The notes beneath the pieces were generated by a model. It did no database searches and was not told the origin of the DNA. It saw only the letters and a program-made list of their open reading frames with translations. Below are positions 34,806-64,000 of a stretch of 64,000 nucleotides of DNA, one piece after another. Position numbers and translations under genes: made by a program. Numbering within the stretch: the stretch's first letter is position 1; each line of letters opens with the position of its first letter. Origin of the DNA: Sinosporangium siamense (GTDB taxonomy: Bacteria; Actinomycetota; Actinomycetes; Streptosporangiales; Streptosporangiaceae); the NCBI RefSeq assembly GCF_016863435.1, contig NZ_BOOW01000040.1, positions 1 through 64,000 of the forward strand. The letters run 5' to 3'.

Positions 34806-35377
34806 ATGTGTTCGGAGATGAGCACCGCGAAGGTGTCGGGCTCCAGGGCCTTGAACATGTGCGGCTCGTCGCCCGGATAGGTCACGTAGTCGCCCGGCCG
34901 CAGTTCGACCGGTGCGTCGGGCGGGCCGATCAGAGCGCGGCCCGCGCCGAGCACCACGTGCTCGGTGGTGCCGGGTCCGTGCGGCTCCGACAGCCGGGGC
35001 TCACCCGGCTGGAAGGAGATCCGGTAGATGTCCTGGCGGGCGTTGGGCCGGCTGCCCGCCAGTAGGGTGGCGGCGTAGTCGGCCTTCTCCGAGTAGGTGG
35101 CGATGCCCTCGCCGACCCGGATCACATGCACCTTGGGCCGGGGCGGGTCGACCAGGCGGCTGAACGGCACGCCGAGGGCGACCGCGAGCGCCCACAGGGT
35201 CTCCACGCTCGGGTTGCCGGTGCCGGACTCCAGGTTGGACAGGGTGGACTTGGAGAGGCCGGCCTTCTTGGCGAGTTCGGAGAGGGACATGCCGGTGCGG
35301 CCGCGTTCGCGGCGGATCGCGGTCGCGATCATCCTGATCGGGTCGAGGGTGTTCTCCTCGGTCGCGCCGTTCCCCAT
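34802..35377 (-). CDS. XRE-family regulator with C-terminal cupin
   Basis: 191-residue regulator. The helix-turn-helix is at about residues 16-70 (IRRERGRTGMSLSELAKKAGLSKSTLSNLESGTGNPS). A cupin domain follows, with HGPGTTEHVVLGAGRALIG and LRPGDYVTYPGDEPHMFKAL, which would bind a small ligand or metal. The start is the ATG at 35377; the in-frame extension to 35458 covers the promoter. It is divergent from azlCD, a layout common for XRE-cupin proteins that control azlCD amino-acid exporters. Confidence 0.92.
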   Translation of the reverse strand: MGNGATEENTLDPIRMIATAIRRERGRTGMSLSELAKKAGLSKSTLSNLESGTGNPSVETLWALAVALGVPFSRLVDPPRPKVHVIRVGEGIATYSEKADYAATLLAGSRPNARQDIYRISFQPGEPRLSEPHGPGTTEHVVLGAGRALIGPPDAPVELRPGDYVTYPGDEPHMFKALEPDTFAVLISEHI

Positions 35378-35393
35378 GGCGTTCGCTCCGTAA

Positions 35394-35432
35394 GTCCGAT
35401 TTGACGAAACAATCCGATGTGTCCACTCTAAT
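35394..35432. promoter_or_regulatory. azlC promoter with direct-repeat operator
   Basis: GTCCGATTTG (35394-35403) and ATCCGATGTG (35412-35421) are 18-bp-spaced direct repeats overlapping a -35 box TTGACG (35401-35406). A weak -10 region CACTCT lies at 35425-35430, only 7 bp before ATG 35437, and no Shine-Dalgarno sequence is present. This fits a leaderless azlC transcript controlled by the XRE-cupin regulator. Confidence 0.5.
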
Positions 35433-35436
35433 GGAC

Positions 35437-36162
35437 ATGCGTTCGATGTGGCGAACACTTGATCGTGGCACTCTGCGGGATATCGCCCTAGTCTGCCTTG
35501 CCAACTCCCTCGTGGCCGTCTCCTTCGGCGCGATCGCCGTGACCGGCGGGCTCCCCGCGTGGGTGCCGATCGTCATGTCGATCGTGGTCTTCGCCGGCGG
35601 CGCCCAGTTCGCGGCGCTCGGCATCGCCATGGCCGGGGGCGGCGCGGTCGCCGCCGTCGCCGCCGGGCTGCTGCTCAACGCCCGGCTTCTGCCGTTCGGC
35701 TTCGCCGTCGCCGACATCCTCAAGGGGCGGTGGTGGAGCCGCCTGATCGGCGCCCATCTGACCACAGACGAGTCCGTGGCCTTCGCCCTGCGCCACCGCG
35801 AGCCCGCCCTGCGCCGTGCCTCCTTCTGGATCTGCGCGGTCGCGATGTTCGTCAGCTGGAACATCGCCGTCGCACTCGGCACCTTCGCCGGCGGATTCGT
35901 CGGCGACACCGCCGCCTTCGGGCTCGACGCCGCCTTCCCCGCCGTGCTCCTCGCCCTCGCCCTGCCCGCGCTCAACGACCGCGGCACCCGCGAGGCCGCC
36001 CTGATCGGCGCGGTCGTCGCCGTCGCCGCCACACCCCTGCTGCCCGCCGGGCTGCCGGTGCTGCTCGCCCTCATCGGCCTCGTCGCCGCCGTCCGCCGCC
36101 CCGCTCTGCTCGAAGCCGAGACCGCTGAGGGAGCCGTGGGCGCCGGGAGAAAAGTGATCTGA
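35437..36162 (+). CDS. azlC: AzlC family branched-chain amino acid exporter, large subunit
   Basis: 241-residue membrane protein with about seven hydrophobic segments. Family marks: FGAIAVTGGLPAWVPIVMSIVVFAGGAQFAALGIAMAGG and LNARLLPFGFAVAD, then LTTDESVAFAL. ATG 35437 is preferred; ATG 35431 would add two residues. Neither has a ribosome-binding site. The stop overlaps the azlD start (TGATG), so the two are co-translated. Works with AzlD to export branched-chain or toxic amino acids. Confidence 0.93.
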   Translation: MRSMWRTLDRGTLRDIALVCLANSLVAVSFGAIAVTGGLPAWVPIVMSIVVFAGGAQFAALGIAMAGGGAVAAVAAGLLLNARLLPFGFAVADILKGRWWSRLIGAHLTTDESVAFALRHREPALRRASFWICAVAMFVSWNIAVALGTFAGGFVGDTAAFGLDAAFPAVLLALALPALNDRGTREAALIGAVVAVAATPLLPAGLPVLLALIGLVAAVRRPALLEAETAEGAVGAGRKVI

Positions 36163-36470
36163 TGTCTCTCCTCGCCATCGCCGTCCTCGCCGCGGGAACC
36201 CTCGCCTTCCGCCTGGCCGGCCCCCTGCTCCAAGACCGGGTGACCATTCCCGAGCCGCTGCGCAGACTGCTGTCGATCGCCGCGGTGGTCCTGCTCATCG
36301 CGCTCGCCTGCACCGCCGCCCTCACCCAGGGGTACGGCTTCGCCGGCTGGGCCCGGCCCGCCGGTGTGCTGGTCGGGGCCGTGCTCGCGCTGCGGCGCGT
36401 GCCACTGCCCGCCGTGGTGATCGCGGCCGCAGGGACCACGGCGGTGCTCCGCCTGCTCGGCGTCGAGTGA
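36162..36470 (+). CDS. azlD: AzlD family exporter subunit
   Basis: 102-residue hydrophobic protein with about four membrane segments (AVLAAGTLAFRLAGPLL, LLSIAAVVLLIALACTAAL, VLVGAVLALRRVPLPAVVIAAAGTTAVLRLLG), typical in length and pattern for AzlD. It overlaps azlC by one base and functions as its partner. Confidence 0.92.
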   Translation: MSLLAIAVLAAGTLAFRLAGPLLQDRVTIPEPLRRLLSIAAVVLLIALACTAALTQGYGFAGWARPAGVLVGAVLALRRVPLPAVVIAAAGTTAVLRLLGVE

Positions 36471-36590
36471 GCCGGAAGCACTGAGCGGAAGTCTCGAAAA
36501 TTCCTTAGCCCGTTGCTGGTTGCCTGGCTGTGCCGGGCTGTGCCGTACACCGCCCGGACGGGGCTGTGCTCTAACGGGAAGGTGAGACGG

Positions 36591-37628
36591 ATGTCCAAGC
36601 GAGCGTTGATCACCGGGGTGACCGGTCAGGACGGCTCCTATCTGGCGGAGTATCTGATCGGCCTCGGCTATCGGGTCTGGGGCCTGGCCCGGGGACAGGC
36701 CAACCCGCGGAAGGACCGCGTGAGCCGGTTGATCCCCGACTTGGAGTTCGTCGACGGCGATCTCATGGACCAGGGGAGTCTGGTGTCGGCCGTGGACGCC
36801 GTACAACCCGACGAGGTCTACAACCTCGGTGCCGTCTCGTTTGTCCCGATGTCGTGGCAGCAGCCGGAGCTCGTCACCGAGGTCAACGGCACCGGGGTCT
36901 TGCGGGTGCTGGAGGCCATCCGCATGGTCAGCGGGCTGAACAGGCCGGTGGGCGGGGGCAACGGGGCCGGGCGCATACGGTTCTACCAGGCGTCGTCGTC
37001 GGAGATGTTCGGCATGGTCGCCGAGTCCCCGCAGACCGAGACGACCTCCTTCCACCCGCGCAGTCCTTATGGTGTGGCCAAGACCTACGGGCACTACATC
37101 ACGTGCAACTATCGCGAGTCCTACGGGATGTACGGCGTGTCGGGCATCCTGTTCAACCACGAGTCGCCCCGCCGGGGGGCCGAGTTCGTGACGCGGAAGA
37201 TCTCCCTGGCCGCCGCGCAGATCAAACTCGGCCTGCAGGACCGCCTCAACCTCGGCAACCTCGACGCCGTCCGCGACTGGGGCTTCGCCGGGGACTACGT
37301 CCGCGCCATGCACCTGATGCTCCAGCAGGACGAGCCCGGCGACTACGTCGTGGGCACCGGCGTCATGCACTCCGTCCGCGACGTGGCCCGCGTCGCGTTC
37401 GAGTGCGCCGGTCTTCACTGGGAGGACCACGTCTCGGTCGACCCCGGCCTCGTCCGCCCGGCGGAGGTCGAGACGCTTTGCGCCGACGCCGGCAACGCCC
37501 GCAGGGACCTCGGGTGGGAGCCCAAGGTGGGCTTCGAGGAGCTGATCCAGATGATGGTGGAGTCCGACCTCGCCCAGGCCCGCCTGGTGCGCGACTACGG
37601 CCCCGTCCTGTCAGGGGCCCGCTGGTAG
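36591..37628 (+). CDS. gmd: GDP-mannose 4,6-dehydratase
   Basis: 345-residue extended short-chain dehydrogenase converting GDP-D-mannose to GDP-4-keto-6-deoxy-D-mannose. The NADP-binding motif is [26 protein letters not shown]. The catalytic Thr/Ser-Glu region is [10 protein letters not shown], and Tyr-x3-Lys is [12 protein letters not shown]. The GDP-binding end [18 protein letters not shown] is fully conserved. ATG 36591 follows GGGAAGGTGAG. It lies 200 bp upstream of the giant PKS on the same strand. In nystatin and amphotericin clusters the homologous gene (nysDIII/amphDIII) sits in this position and makes the GDP-mycosamine precursor. Confidence 0.93.
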   Translation: MSKRALITGVTGQDGSYLAEYLIGLGYRVWGLARGQANPRKDRVSRLIPDLEFVDGDLMDQGSLVSAVDAVQPDEVYNLGAVSFVPMSWQQPELVTEVNGTGVLRVLEAIRMVSGLNRPVGGGNGAGRIRFYQASSSEMFGMVAESPQTETTSFHPRSPYGVAKTYGHYITCNYRESYGMYGVSGILFNHESPRRGAEFVTRKISLAAAQIKLGLQDRLNLGNLDAVRDWGFAGDYVRAMHLMLQQDEPGDYVVGTGVMHSVRDVARVAFECAGLHWEDHVSVDPGLVRPAEVETLCADAGNARRDLGWEPKVGFEELIQMMVESDLAQARLVRDYGPVLSGARW

Positions 37629-37828
37629 CCCGCCCCGCCGGTACGGCGCAGCCCGCTTCACCGCCTCCGGCACGGCCGGGCGGCGGGGCGCCGCCGTTCA
37701 CTAGGAATTTCCCGGACCGGCCGCCTGGACACTGAGCGCTGGTGTGCGGGAAGGCGTCGTCCACCGCGCATGTGGCATGCGCTGAATCCCCTGCGTTCGT
37801 CGGTCTCCCAGATGGGTGTGAGTTTGAT

Positions 37829-64000
<26,172 letters not shown>

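Overview
This is a high-GC actinomycete chromosome segment. The GC content, frequent GTG/TTG starts, lipoprotein signal peptides, IclR/XRE/AraC regulators and a modular polyketide synthase (PKS) point to the Streptosporangiales or Streptomycetales. Sequence alone does not fix the genus.

Layout. (1) 1-9.6 kb is a mosaic of single genes: a TAXI-type binding lipoprotein, a DUF4037 protein, a tyrosine recombinase, a divergent AraC regulator/NmrA oxidoreductase pair, an AlkC-like DNA glycosylase and a PfkB sugar kinase. Gaps here are unusually repeat-rich. Three consecutive genes have copies of their own 3' ends lying beyond the gene end, and there is also a ~210-bp tandem repeat and an 18-bp minisatellite. 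(2) 8.8-28.5 kb looks like a scavenging region for peptides, N-acyl-D-amino acids and D-amino acids. It holds an IclR regulator, a complete Dpp-type ABC importer (binding protein, two ATPases, two permeases), a serine hydrolase, a nitronate monooxygenase, a second binding lipoprotein with an amidohydrolase, RidA, a PfkB kinase, D-aminoacylase, a D-serine/D-threonine lyase-like PLP enzyme and a second IclR regulator. Promoters at two of these loci have the same geometry: a 15-bp TTGCA-type dyad, 6 bp, the -35 box, 17 bp, the -10 box. This suggests one IclR regulon. (3) 28.5-29.6 kb is a lower-GC island with gene remnants and an orphan ORF. (4) 29.6-36.5 kb carries an alpha/beta hydrolase, a 1418-residue STAND NTPase with 14 WD40 repeats, an XRE-cupin regulator and azlCD.

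(5) 36.6-64 kb is the edge of a large biosynthetic cluster. A GDP-mannose 4,6-dehydratase gene lies just upstream of one giant type I PKS gene. The PKS starts at 37829 and is open for over 8,700 codons to the end of the window. Its modules read KS-AT(malonyl)-DH-KR-ACP; KS-AT(malonyl)-KR-ACP; KS-AT(methylmalonyl)-KR-ACP; KS-AT(malonyl)-KR-ACP; KS-AT(malonyl)-dead KR-ACP; KS-AT... This order, with the dehydratase next to it, matches the NysI/AmphI subunit (modules 9-14) of nystatin/amphotericin-type polyene macrolides. The methylmalonyl unit would supply the C16 branch, the dead ketoreductase the hemiketal ketone, and the dehydratase the mycosamine sugar.

An unusual theme links the regions. 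In-frame tandem duplications and low-complexity insertions occur in PKS linkers and in a kinase gene, and non-coding duplications occur at gene ends. A recurrent 14-nt word, GTACGGCGGAAGCC and variants, appears across coding and non-coding DNA.
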